This document shows positions 43,671 through 53,890 of a stretch of DNA of 64,000 nucleotides, in pieces; positions within the stretch are counted from its first letter, which is position 1, and each line of letters starts with the position of its first letter. The position numbers were made by a program, and so were the translations under genes. The notes beneath the pieces were generated by a model. That model had not been told where the DNA came from, searched no databases, and was given only the letters and a program-made list of their open reading frames with translations. Location of the stretch: assembly GCA_964016875.1 (NCBI GenBank), contig OZ024729.1, positions 26,556,494 through 26,620,493 on the forward strand, written 5' to 3'. This stretch comes from Fallopia convolvulus. Its lineage: Eukaryota; Streptophyta; Magnoliopsida; Caryophyllales; Polygonaceae.

Positions 43671-44990
43671 AATTACTTGTTGCATAGCATGTAGTTGCAT
43701 TAGTTTAGGGCATATTTAAAATTTTTGCATGCATTGATTAAAAATCCTGAAAATGAAAACAAAATCAGAAAAATTGAAAAACAAAATACAAAAATATTTC
43801 ATTTAGGTTCTTATTTCCCCATTGTTTGATTCCTCTTGTGTTTCTAAGTTAAGTATAAATTCTAACCCATGATTTGCATGATATGCTGAAGTTGATATGA
43901 TATGAGCACGATCATTGATTAATTACCTTGACTATAGGATGGAGCATGTATTTAGCTTGAGTATTTGATTCATTCTGAAGTTCTAGACAAAAATTTGCCT
44001 TGTGAGATATTTTTGGCCTTTCATGATATATTTGTTCTCTACATTCTTGAGTGTATCACCATGATTATCTAGCTCTAGAACTTGCGTTATGACTCTGTTT
44101 CAAGGCTGCTTTATATGATTGAATTCATGACATTAAAATGATTGAGGCAATGTTTCTACAAGCCTATTATTTCCCTTCCTACCTTACAAGATCCATGTGT
44201 TTGACGCCCCCATTTCTTTTAAGCTTTAAGCCTATTTTTGATAGCTCCACAAAATTTTCCTAGCCTAATAAGCTTGACCCAGGATCCGGGATTTAGGACT
44301 TTAGGTTTTGTTTTTGATTTTGTGTGAGTTATGTACAAGTATGGGGGAGTTGGAAGAAAAGGTGGAAAAAGAGGAAATAAAACTCTTGGGTTTCAAAGTG
44401 AAAAAAATGGAGATGAATTATGTTGCAAAGCAAAAGAAAAATTGCTTAAATTATGTGTAGTCTTCATTATTAAAGCGAGAAGAGAGTTGAAAAGAGGCAA
44501 AAGAAGGAAAAAAGAAGCAAAGTGCTTAAGTGTAAATGTAAGGAGTTGGTAGAGTGAAGTTGGAAGTGTTTTGAAAAAGTGTTGAGTTTTGGGTTTAGAT
44601 TAGTTTTTTATCCCGGATTTAGCACCACATGCCAAATATAATCCCTTCCTAATTTCTCTTTACCTTGGCCCCATTACAAGCCTTAAAAAGACCTCATGAT
44701 TTTTGTTATGTATTTGATCCCCAGCGGTGGAGATTTAGAACTCTGATGCGAGCATATGGTAGTCTAGTTTTCATGGCTGATTTTGAGTGAAACACGTCCT
44801 TAAACACTTGAGAGTTTGAGTGCGAACACAATTACCTTGGTGAGGTCTAGAATGAATGAATGGTCTTTGCTCTTTGCTTGTTATAATGCATGTTAGGAAG
44901 TCTTGGTCGGGTTCTTGATTGTATGAGAAATGCTTGTTTGACTTGAGATGGATGTATGATTGCATTTCTGTGGTGTGATTTGGAATTATG
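43671..44990 (+). other. Non-coding 3' internal region of copy 2
   Basis: About 1.3 kb between the internal and terminal polypurine modules, collinear with 15.07-16.4 kb of copy 1. It holds CAAGTATGGGGGAG near 44337, a further polypurine-like tract without an evident hairpin, and TTGGCCCCATTACAAGCC near 44666. The short ORFs are not conserved between copies. Confidence 0.6.
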
Positions 44991-44992
44991 TC

Positions 44993-45030
44993 TTGCTTGA
45001 GGACAAGCAAGGGTTAAGCATGGGGGAATT
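44993..45030 (+). promoter_or_regulatory. Terminal hairpin plus polypurine tract of copy 2
   Basis: Stem TTGCTTG/CAAGCAA with loop AGGA, three nt, then TTAAGCATGGGGGAATT directly before the 3' LTR start at 45031. Confidence 0.8.
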
Positions 45031-46947
45031 TGATAGCTTGCATATAGGTGTAGTTTAGATGCATGTTTTATATTGGTTTTTCATAAGTTTTACTTAGTTT
45101 TAGGTTAGTTTCTAGGATCTTGTGTTTTCGGGTAGTTGCGCTTGTTTTGTTCGGTTTTACAAATCTTTAGGTAAACAAGCGTGGACGGGATGGATCTTAG
45201 AGGACTATGGTGAATTTTGAGGAAGCTTAGGGTGATACAAGTGAAGATTAGAAGAACTAAGGCCCAAGAGCTTGTGTGAAAAGAAAGCTTAAACCTAGAG
45301 GCCGACTCTAAATTAATTGTACATCTCTTGAGCACCGGGGTTAAGAGGAATCATCCTCTTTCTAGCCTGGTATCGAGATGCCAAGGCTTCTTGAGTAGGA
45401 ATTGGTCCATCCGATTCCGCCACATTTATCGTGAGGCAAATACCGTTGCTGACTATCTTGCTTGCATTGCTTTTCAATTTCCTTTAGGAATTCATGTATT
45501 GAGTGCCCCGCCTGAGGGGATTTATTTACTGCTACTTAATGATGTTAGGGGTCGGGCTATCCCCCGTTTGCTGACTACTTAGCCCATTTTTATTTATATT
45601 AATAAAATTCCCCCTTGAGGGGCCGGAGAGTACCGCCTCTCCTTCAACCAAAAAAAAAAAAAAAGCTTAAACCCGGGCTATGCATTGGAGTACTTGTTTT
45701 GACACCTCTATGTTGCAATGCTTGGTTTGGGAGCTATAGTGCTCGGATGAGGCTCAATTTGGTATCAATGGAAAGCTAATTCAAAGAGATACAATTCATA
45801 TTTTTACTCCGAGTCCAAATTCCAACTCTAAGGGGGTGAAAACAGCCTCTGAAGTGTCGCTTGAAATGCTGAACCGAGAAGTGCCACGGGCATAACATGA
45901 GATGACGCGGCATGTTAGAAGGAGACCGCGCACCTTGTTCTGCTGCGGGAGAGTTGGGCCGCGTGTTTTGGGCTTCGAGTTGGACTTTATTAGGTCTTTT
46001 CCGACTGGTTTGATGTAATTTCGGGATAATTTGATATTTGGATATTTTCTAGGGTATTTAAACCTTGTTTTTAGTTTTCTCTCTTAATCACTATCATAAC
46101 TTTGATCATAACTTTTGGAGGCTAGGGCTTTTCTCTCTTGAGGCAGACTTTGAAACCTTTGTAAGTTTGTTCTTAATTTAATTATGCATTGCTAATTTCT
46201 TTGTGTTTGACTAGTTATTGAAATCATAGATTGCATAATATTGTGAGGTTTGATTGATTCTCATCAACTTGAATAGGTTTTATTCCCTGTGCTTAATTGA
46301 ATCAGAATTTATCTAAGGTTTTGTTAGATTGATCACCTAATAGAATTTCTAGGTTAATTTACAACTAATCTGATTAAGTCCCGTTCGGGATTGATTAGAT
46401 AAAGTGGCAACTATAATTGTTTAGACCCGTTCGGGCTATTCAGTTGTAGAGGGAATAAACCACAGATAACTTGATTAGCTGTTTGCATTGAGTATTTTTT
46501 TCTATCGATACTTTGAACTTAAAGCTGTCGTTTAATTGAATCTAGACGTTGTTCTAGGTTGTTAGATGATTAGGGTTGTTCAGACTGTTAGCTCTTTCAA
46601 CTAAATATAAAGTTTTGGATAATAATTCAGGGTAGATTATTCAAAGGGAATTGAGAATCAAGAAAATCGATGATCAATAAGCATATCTATGATGGATTTA
46701 ACTAGTTGAACATATTTCTCTCATATTTGTCAAACTTAATCATATTTGCATTCTTAGATAGTTTTCAATTTTGCATAATAGATTAGAATTTCATTCATAA
46801 AAACCCCCCATCTTTAGTTACTTGGCACTTAAGTAATAACATTAATACACGAGTCTCTGTGGGATCGACCCTTACTTGCCGCTCTACTGAGTTGGTTAAG
46901 TTAGGTTTCTTTGATAGGTATCAACGACCACCGAAAATACCTCATCA
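45031..46947 (+). repeat. 3' LTR of copy 2, interrupted by a LINE fragment
   Basis: Same ends as the 5' LTR. Interrupted after 45295 by a 366-bp LINE insertion. Relative to the 5' LTR it lacks about 10 nt in the TTTTAGTTAATTTTAG stretch near 45100. Confidence 0.9.
45296..45661 (+). mobile_element. 5'-truncated LINE insertion: RNase H C terminus, 3' UTR, poly(A)
   Basis: A 366-bp insertion in the 3' LTR, flanked by 12-bp duplications AAAGCTTAAACC at 45284-45295 and 45662-45673 and ending in poly(A). Its frame begins at once with EADSKLIV, then FRHIYREANTVADYLA, the end of a LINE RNase H domain, and stops at 45582. The uninterrupted 5' LTR shows the empty site. The intact frame and exact duplication make it one of the youngest insertions in the window, so an active LINE of this type probably exists in the genome. 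Confidence 0.9.
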
Positions 46948-47026
46948 GTGGGTCTTGCTGATCCAACTCCAAATGTTGACTAAGAATGCACAAATGTCAA
47001 GCCAACGACATTAAACAAAGGCGTTG

Positions 47027-47044
47027 CTCGGGAGGCAACCCGAG
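47027..47044 (+). promoter_or_regulatory. Post-pol hairpin with AGGCAA loop in the Athila/Tat element
   Basis: Stem CTCGGG/CCCGAG with loop AGGCAA, about 43 nt past the pol stop, preceded by TTAAACAAAGGCGTTG. Compared with the Gag-only elements the third stem pair changes from T-A to C-G. Confidence 0.7.
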
Positions 47045-47049
47045 GTAAG

Positions 47050-47402
47050 TTTTGTTTTCTTTCTTTTTGTTTTTGTTTTTAGTTAGTTTCCCTTTCAATC
47101 TTGTTGGGATAACATGCATGTACTAGGTTCGAAAGAACAATTTTGGGAAGTTTTACTTCTCGAAACCAGACGTACATGTACTAGTCAACTGTCGCGGTTG
47201 AAAAACCGCGGTCGTCACTGAGACCCGCGACCGCGTGTACCATACCCGCGCCCGCGGGTACTGTTCACACAAGATTTAAATTTTATAAAAAAAATTAATT
47301 TTCAACCAAATTTTCGACTTTGCCCCTAGGACAGCCGCCCCTCTCACTTCTCCTTTTCTATCCTTCTTCCACCTTTCTTCATCTCTTTCCTCTAAACCTC
47401 CA
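47050..47402 (+). other. Untranslated region between pol and the 3' ORF
   Basis: Non-coding. It contains a CG-rich iterated block at about 47203-47265 (ACCGCGGTCG, ACCCGCGACCGCG, CCCGCGCCCGCGGGTA) whose units recur in the 3' LTR and between RNase H and integrase of this element. Confidence 0.6.
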
Positions 47403-48198
47403 TTGAAACTCCCTCAAGCTCTCAAACCCATTCCACCAATCTCTAAACCTCCATTGAGTGCCTTATGGTGCTTGATGCCGGATCAGCCTGTGATTTCGGC
47501 TTGGATTGATATGTTTATTGAGAGTGTGGAGAAGGCAAAGACACGGACTGGGCGACTTAGTTTTGGGGGCATGATTTCTGTGATTGCCCTCCGTTTTACG
47601 ACATTTGATGAACTTAAAGGCTATTATGGAACACATGTGAGTGGTGGGGTATGTTTGGATGACTAAGCTTTGAAGAGAGCTAGACTTCTTGAGGGTGATG
47701 AAATTAATGAATGGTTGGATTTGGAAGTCCGGATCTCCATCAACAAATTATCTATGCTTGCCTAAGGAGTTTGTTTGTGGAGAGTAGGCTACAGACTTCT
47801 TTATTCCTTTAGATTTTGTACAAGCTCCTGCTCCTGCTCTTGTTGAGCTTCATCAGGCTGATGATCAGATTATGCATGATGCACCACAGGCTGAGTTTGG
47901 GGGTGCTTTTCATGTTGGAGGTGATGGTATAGCTAGTGGAGCAAGGACTAGTGTTTCTACTTGGGACACTGCATTAGGAGGGACGCATTTCAGAGGGACA
48001 TGTAGTGGTCATTGGGATACTGACTGGCAGAGTAGGATGCTTCAAGAGTTGGGACGACTTTTTGTGTCCCAAAGTGAGATATCATCTACTTTGGCATCCA
48101 TTCAGCACACCCAGGCTCAGCATCATGAGTCCTTTAGTCACATGTGGCCAGGCTTTCCAGATTGGTCACAATATCACCCACCTGCTCCTCCACAATGA
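47403..48198 (+). pseudogene. 3' ORF of the Athila/Tat element (post-pol ORF)
   Basis: Two open pieces, 47403-47666 and 47872-48198, separated by stops and a frame change. The first contains WIDMFIESVEKAKTRTGRLSFGGMISVIALRF, resembling the ORF that Athila/Tat elements carry between pol and the 3' LTR (env position). The second ends SSTLASIQHTQAQHHESFSHMWPGF...PPAPPQ. No signal peptide or clear transmembrane segment is visible, so envelope function should not be assumed. A close duplicate of the C-terminal end lies at 38183-38281. Confidence 0.5.
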
Positions 48199-48240
48199 GT
48201 CTTCTGTTCCCTTCCTTTACTTTATCTGATTTGTCTTTTA

Positions 48241-48279
48241 TTTCATTGAGGGCAATGAAAGGTTTAAGTATGGGGGAGA
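48241..48279 (+). promoter_or_regulatory. Internal hairpin plus polypurine-like tract, Athila/Tat element
   Basis: Perfect 8-bp stem TTTCATTG/CAATGAAA with loop AGGG, then GGTTTAAGTATGGGGGAG, about 45 nt past the 3' ORF stop. A duplicate at 38321-38358 has the related stem TTTCATT/AAATGAAA. Confidence 0.6.
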
Positions 48280-48799
48280 GAGTACTTGCTGTGTGTATTA
48301 TATGTATAGTCACATTTTGGACTCAGTACTTCAGTTTCCGTTAAAAAGAAAAAAAATGAAAAAAAAGCATTAAATCATGTGCTGAATTGAAAACCCAAAA
48401 GGACGGCTCAGGAAAAAATTAGGGGCCCGGACAAGCATTAGGATGGGGTAATAAGAGGCTAAAAAGAGTGAAAGTGTGTGGTGAGCACATCTATCGGAAA
48501 ATGAAATGAGCGGTTAGGTGAAAAGCCGAAATGGCGCCTAAGTAGAATGAGTGGAAAAAAAGAGCCTAGGAACATTTCTGCTTGGGTTTGGGGATCATTG
48601 ATTATGGGTTCTTACTTTGATTTTGATATGTTTCTTTGAGTGATAGACTGTGCTAGGATTCTCATTGTATGCACTTTCAATTCTTTTACATGGGTTCGGG
48701 TTGTGAGCTTATGTTGAGTGCTTTTTAGTTTTAGACCATTTTCTCTCATTACTTTCTGTAGACCATTGTTGCATTGTCTTTCTTGATTTTATTGTGAGC

Positions 48800-48837
48800 T
48801 TACTCGAGGACGAGCAAGGTCTAAGTATGGGGGAATT
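48800..48837 (+). promoter_or_regulatory. Terminal hairpin plus polypurine tract, Athila/Tat element
   Basis: Stem CTCG/CGAG (extended by T-A pairs across one mismatch), loop AGGA, then TCTAAGTATGGGGGAATT directly before the 3' LTR. The stem differs from CTTG/CAAG of the Gag-only elements by a compensated pair. Confidence 0.75.
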
Positions 48838-49708
48838 TGATATGTTGTATTTCATATAGCATAACTAGGGCTAGATAGTACACTTTATGTATAGGATTAG
48901 GTCTTTTTAGAGCATTGTTGAAGATTCAAGAAGAAGACCGAAGAATTCAAAGTCAAGGCTAAGAAGAAGGTTCGCAGAAGACATCACAAGATTGCGAAAA
49001 AGAAGACTGCATTGAAAACCCGCGACCGCGGGTAGCTGAGCGCGGTCGCAGTTTTGAAGGCCGCGTCTGCGGGTGGCTTGGAGGTGCCCGCGGTTTATCA
49101 CACCGACAATTATTCGAGACTGCTTATCTTTATTATTATTATTATATTAGTTTATATCTTTCTTATTTTCGTGTTTGGATAGTTTAGTTGGCTATAAACC
49201 CTTGTTTTGGGAGACCTTGTTTTATCATTCCGTATTCTCTCTAGTTTTATGTTTTGGATTGTATCCTCTATGGAGACCTAAACCTCTAGATCTTATTCAA
49301 GTTGAAGCTTTCATACTCAAGTTTATTGTGAGATTCTACTATTCAGGTTTATTGGATTGTTTGGATGTTAAGTTTGCATGTCTCATTGTCGTGTTTCATA
49401 TCTGATCAGGATAGTAATAACCAAAAGAAATAACTTATTTGAATCTATGATCAATTACTTGAGGAAGAAAGTGGATATTTGAATAAGATTGCTTTCCCTA
49501 AATTGATAAAAACTCAATCTTTGCTTTGTTTACTTGCTTTGAATTCCCTAGTTTTAGTTTACAATTCAAAAATCCCCCCTTTGTTACTTTTAGAGTTGAT
49601 AATAATATAACTTAGGATACAAGTGTCTTTTGGGTACGACCCCGACTTATCAACTATACTAGTTGAGTAATTAGGGAATTATATTTTGATTTGGCACGAC
49701 GACTTTCA
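48838..49708 (+). repeat. 3' LTR of the Athila/Tat element, probably truncated
   Basis: Starts TGATATGTTG after the polypurine tract. A CG-rich block at about 49015-49100 (CCCGCGACCGCGGGTA, GCGCGGTCGC) precedes a TATA-like GGCTATAAACCC near 49190. The right end is set near GACGACTTTCA, where LINE sequence starts, but no partner LTR is available to fix it. Confidence 0.65.
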
Positions 49709-51013
49709 GCCAATCAGCCTTTGATCAATAAAATAATCACTCTTATCCAGAAGAGTTTTGTAAGAAAACTCTAATATGCAGGAAGAGTTGAAGTTCTAAA
49801 ATCAGTTTTTGAGGGAATTATCTCTTTCTGGATGCAAACACTTATCATTCGTAAAAAGTGATTAGAAAAAGTGAGAGCTTATGTCGAGCTTTCCTCAGGT
49901 CAGGGAATGTGGATAGTAAGAAAAGTTTAGTTACATGGAGCAAAATTTGTAAGCCTCTTGAAGAAGGAGGATTGAACTTTCAAAGAACTTCTCTCTTGGA
50001 ACAAGGCTCTCTTGTTCAAGCTAAGTTTTGATATCATCATGGGGAAAGTAATCCCTAGACAACTTGGGCTCATAAGAACTTGTTAAAAGGTAGAAATTTA
50101 TGGGATATGAATCACTCAAGCAGTGATTCCTAGATATGGAAATCAATTTTGAAAATCAGACGTCCTATTCAAGCTATCATCTCTTCTCAATGACTAGAAG
50201 GCACCTCTGCAGATTTATCTATCAGCAAAGCCTATGAGAAACGAATAGCAATGTGATTTATAACCTCTTCAGAACACATTCGAGCAACTGTACCTGGTGC
50301 CCTATGATATGGCAAGGAATTCGATTCAAAAAATGGAGCTTCCATTGTTGGTTAGCCGCTCTAAATAAACTACCTACTGCTGCAAAGTTGTGTAGATTTG
50401 GAGTGATTAACAACAATGTTTGTGTTCTTTGTAACAATGAAGAGGAGACAGAAGACCATTTATGGTTTGCTTGTGATTTTGTGAAGAAAGTTACTGACAT
50501 TGTTCTCAAATGGGTGGGTATTAGGGCCCGTTTTAATTCACTTGAAGGTTGGTGGAATTGGTTCCTAAGATGCAGACAAAGAAGAAACAATATCTTTCTT
50601 ACTAAATTATTAGCCATCATGGCTATTTGCTACTTCATTTGGTGGATGTGTAATGAGGTAGTTTTCAGAAACTTGGCCCCAAATGTTGTTGTGTGTGCTA
50701 ACAGAATCATTAAAGATTGTAAGCTCATGATTACTCTTAAACTAAAGCCAGTGGGGAGAAGAGGACAAGCCATGTGTGACAGGCTGCAACTGTAATACCT
50801 CTTTGGTTTTTTCTTTGTCCTCAATGCTTGTTTGGTTTTGGATAGGTTCCTTGGGGGTTGTTTTGGGTAGTTTGCTGTATAAGCACTCCTCACATAATCT
50901 CCTTTTTGAACAGTTTTGCTGAAATGAAATTGTGACGATACAGAGATTATGTGACCCTTCATCTAGGCTTGATTAGCTCTTGCTTAGCACTAGTGATCAT
51001 AGATAAAAAAAAA
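49709..51013 (+). pseudogene. LINE 3' fragment: RT end and zinc-binding domain
   Basis: From 49860 broken frames read like the RT-to-zinc-binding linker (VTWSKICKPLEEGGLNFQ). The open frame 50253-50795 encodes the zinc-binding domain (IRFKKWSFHCWLAALNKLPTAAKL, CVLCNNEEETEDHLWFAC) and the following WMCNEVVF block. A 3' UTR and short A run (about 51004-51013) follow. No RNase H is present, so it is like the insertion at 5.7-6.5 kb. Target-site duplications were not found. Confidence 0.75.
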
Positions 51014-51116
51014 TGAACTCATAAAATATAAAATCGAACCCATACCATATAGAAAAAATGAATACCTAACATAAAAAATGAACTTCTAGTATATAAAAAA
51101 TGAACGCATAGTACAT
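51014..51116. repeat. Short degenerate repeats of ATAAAAAATGAAC
   Basis: Four or so degenerate units of about 25 nt, each with AAAAAATGAAC followed by an AT-rich variable part. Possibly a slippage product of the LINE tail. Confidence 0.4.
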
Positions 51117-52560
51117 ATGTAACACCCCTATTTTTATCCTAAGGGATATTACCACCAATGATCCTGGATTACCCATCCAGAAACACCAAAGGCTTTAAAA
51201 TACATAATTAAAGGAAAATGGATTAAAAGCGAAGGTTTTATTCATTCAAAGGAACCGCAGTTCATTACAATAGTATTTGTTTTACATAAGATGTAGCAGC
51301 GGAAAGTAAGCTGCTATTATAAAAAGATTTATTGAAAATACAGTAGTACTTAAAGGATAACTCATATGATGATGAGTCCCTTGTTTTAAGATGGGAGAGC
51401 TGGCGCAGCACCTTCCGGATGCTTTGCTCTTGGAGAAAATTCTTCCTTGCTTCAACCTTTTCTTGCCTTGGTGTTCAACTTTTGACAACTACTTCTCCAA
51501 TCGCTTACCACCCCTTGAATACTTCACTTAGAGATCAAATCCTTCCTCGATATGTCCTTCATCTTCAGGTCCTGAGTGACACCCCTCTACTACCTGATAT
51601 TTCCGCAAAAGGTAGGAAACACCAGGCAAAATGCAGAGGGAAAAGAAAGGTGGACATGTTAGTCTAAGGAGACTACACAAGTGGGGGAACGGACAATCCC
51701 CATGGTCGTAATTAACATGTTGGCATCGAACTCCGAATCATAGTCGGTCAATAGTCCAATGGTTAATACTTCCAAAAAGGGAATATGATAAACCAAAGTA
51801 GGTGGTATCACGAAAATGTTATTAGATTAGAATGATGAGAATTACCAACTTCCAAGGTAAGTGGAATCTCACAAGAGTGTTATTCCATCACAAAGAAAGA
51901 AATAGGATATTTCGTTAGAGTTATTCCGAAAGTGATGAGATATTATATGAATGTGGTTCAACAAGATTGAGAAGGTATTTTACTTGAAGAGGAAACAATA
52001 TAAGATTATTGAAAGGGTAAAGAACACCACAGAAGCGTGGTTCCTTCGGAAATACATATATTGTTGGGAATTTCATTATATCACATCAAGTTTAAAAATC
52101 CTCTGTCGACTAATCGAATTCCATCCAACCTCCTCAGATTCGAAGTCCAAATAAGAATTCGAGTTAGAATGAAAATCTTTCGAAAGTCGGGAGTAAGTTG
52201 AACTAATTCATCCTAGTTCATTAATTAATGTGCACTAGGCACTTATCTTTCTTAGGTTATAAAACATTGCACTTCAAGTGGAGATTTTTAATGTTGGTGG
52301 CTCTAAGGGACCAACCAGCGGAATTGGCGGCCCTAAAGAGACTGGCCAACGGATTTGGCGGCTTCGAAGAGACTGGCCAATAGAGCAAAGGAACGAAGTT
52401 CCACCACTCAGCCACTTATGTTTTCTAATCTTGTCTGCTTGGTTCATTAATCCAACAATCCATATTCCCTCGTAGTTTTCACCGTAAGTGAATAAAGTAC
52501 CCGAACCCTACTCCAAACATATATGTAGTTTTAATAAATATTCTGCCAGTTTTGACGCAC
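51117..52560 (-). repeat. TGTAACACCCC repeat, probable Ty3-type LTR sequence, copy B
   Basis: Starts TGTAACACCCCTATTTTT and parallels the first part of copy A (GGTATTACC, GCAGCGGAAAGTAA, ACTCATATGATGATGA), then the TTAGTCTAAGGAGACTA block at 51660. At 52290-52385 it has three degenerate units around TTGGCGGC..CTAAAGAGACTGGCCAA. No coding sequence is recognised. The right border is uncertain. Confidence 0.45.
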
Positions 52561-53630
52561 ATTCAACTAATTTTGAATTTTGATGCACAAGCAAACAAGA
52601 TACACTAGCTTGTTACTTGCTTTGAGGCATACACGATTCGTTTTAATGTACAAATATATCCATGTTGCCACTTTCAATGCACCTTCAACGATTTTTTATG
52701 CACCTAGTCAATGTTGATATATACAAAAAGTCAGTTTTGACGCACATTCCGTACACAGCCATAGTTTCCCTTATTTAATGAAACAAGGCGCCCTTAATTC
52801 CTTTTTATCCAATGATGACTCAAGAATCAAGATCATTCCTATTTCGCATATACAAGTGAACTTCTCAACAATCCCTGCCATCTGATATCTTCATATTTGA
52901 AATAATAACAAGATAGTAATTAGCGTTAACTTTGTTAAGTAAAATCTAATGTTGAAACTTGGAAGTGTTTGTGTGGACCGAAATTTTAAGAATTTTTTTA
53001 ATCAAGATGCAAAGAACTTATTAGATGAGATTATGTTATTTATTAACTTTGAACGATGTCACAAAGTTGTATATAAATCCAGATTTCCCTGTAACATTTC
53101 AAGTTAAACAAGGTAATTCTTGTACTTATTTGAAACTTTCATACTTTTGTAATATTGACATTTTATTTTGTACATTACTTTCAAATCAATGTGACAGACT
53201 TTGACCAAAAAAAAAACCAATGTGACAGACATAAATCATTATGTTGATGGAGGAGGAGGTCATACCATAGTCAAAAGTATAAAACACCGTCTTGAGTTTC
53301 TAGTTTATTACATGTGCCTTGGTAATCAACTAATTAGTTTCTAAAACTAGAATCGGCATAGGGCATATAAAGAAATTGAAAGTAGCAGATGCTTTCAGCT
53401 GTTTAATTTTTGTTTTATCAATACACCATCAACCCTTTACGGAAAGGAACACAAGCAACAAACAAAGATGCAACACAAAAGAGGCAGACAACAGCATACA
53501 CCTAATGACTACCTATATAAAGCATGCCGACTATTGTCTAAACTTTACCAGCTCTTTGTGGCAACAGAATAATAGCACAGAATATCTGACACCGATGACC
53601 AAATCAAACAAGCGAATGATGCCCCAAGAG
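52561..53630. other. Intergenic stretch downstream of the V-ATPase gene
   Basis: No gene recognised. A few TTTTGACGCACATTC units repeat near 52550-52750. Confidence 0.4.
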
Positions 53631-53633
53631 AGC

Positions 53634-53639
53634 TTTATT
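53634..53639 (-). terminator. Poly(A) signal AATAAA of the V-ATPase proteolipid gene
   Basis: Canonical AATAAA on the minus strand about 250 nt past the stop codon, a normal plant 3' UTR length. Confidence 0.55.
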
Positions 53640-53890
53640 GTTTTCAACATTCCAGTCCAACCAAGTATGGAACCCCATATGAATTGAATGTGGCAGAGGG
53701 GCAGAGATATATGCCTCCCCGCCAGAGCAAATGAGTATCGGTTTCACTGTTGTTCCAATAACGCTAAAAATGCTAATCTAAAGATAAATAAAAAGACAGT
53801 TTGCGGGAGAGAAACAAACCAAGAAGTCTCAGCTGACAAACCAGCATTGATTAATACAAAGATCTCAGAATGTGAAAAAGGATGCTTGCC

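Larger units (their letters stand above)
40557..46947 (+). mobile_element. Non-autonomous Gag-only LTR retrotransposon (TR-GAG-like), copy 2
   Basis: Complete element with perfect 5-bp duplications GTGGG at 40552-40556 and 46948-46952. The 5' LTR is 40557-42106 (1550 bp). The 3' LTR is 45031-46947, which equals 1539 bp once a 366-bp LINE insertion and its 12-bp duplication are removed. By eye the LTRs differ at about ten substitutions, one 10-bp and one 1-bp indel, so it is younger than copy 1. Internal order: tRNA-Asp primer-binding site, leader stem-loop, gag-like ORF, post-ORF hairpin, internal and terminal hairpin-polypurine modules. No pol genes. It sits in the same orientation inside the Athila/Tat element that shares its motifs. 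Confidence 0.93.
38183..49708 (+). mobile_element. Old Athila/Tat-type Ty3 retrotransposon, split by a nested element
   Basis: Parts in order: a displaced piece of 3' ORF (38183-38500), RT end and RNase H (38509-39010), integrase (39330-40556), then, past the nested element at 40557-46947, the end of pol (46948-46983), post-pol hairpin, a 3' ORF (47403-48198), hairpin-polypurine modules and a 3' LTR (48838-about 49708). Gag, protease and most RT are missing or lost in the gap. Domain order RT-RNase H-integrase is that of Ty3 elements, and the sequence is of the Athila/Tat lineage. Stops and frame changes show it is inactive. Confidence 0.8.

Noticed and set aside
44331..44552. 73-codon Lys-rich ORF inside copy 2
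   Set aside because: The matching position in copy 1 has no corresponding ORF, so it is chance coding in a non-coding 3' region.
47403..48198. Envelope gene and hence an endogenous retrovirus
   Set aside because: The ORF sits in the env position, but no signal peptide, fusion peptide or membrane anchor is visible; the Athila/Tat post-pol ORF is the safer reading.
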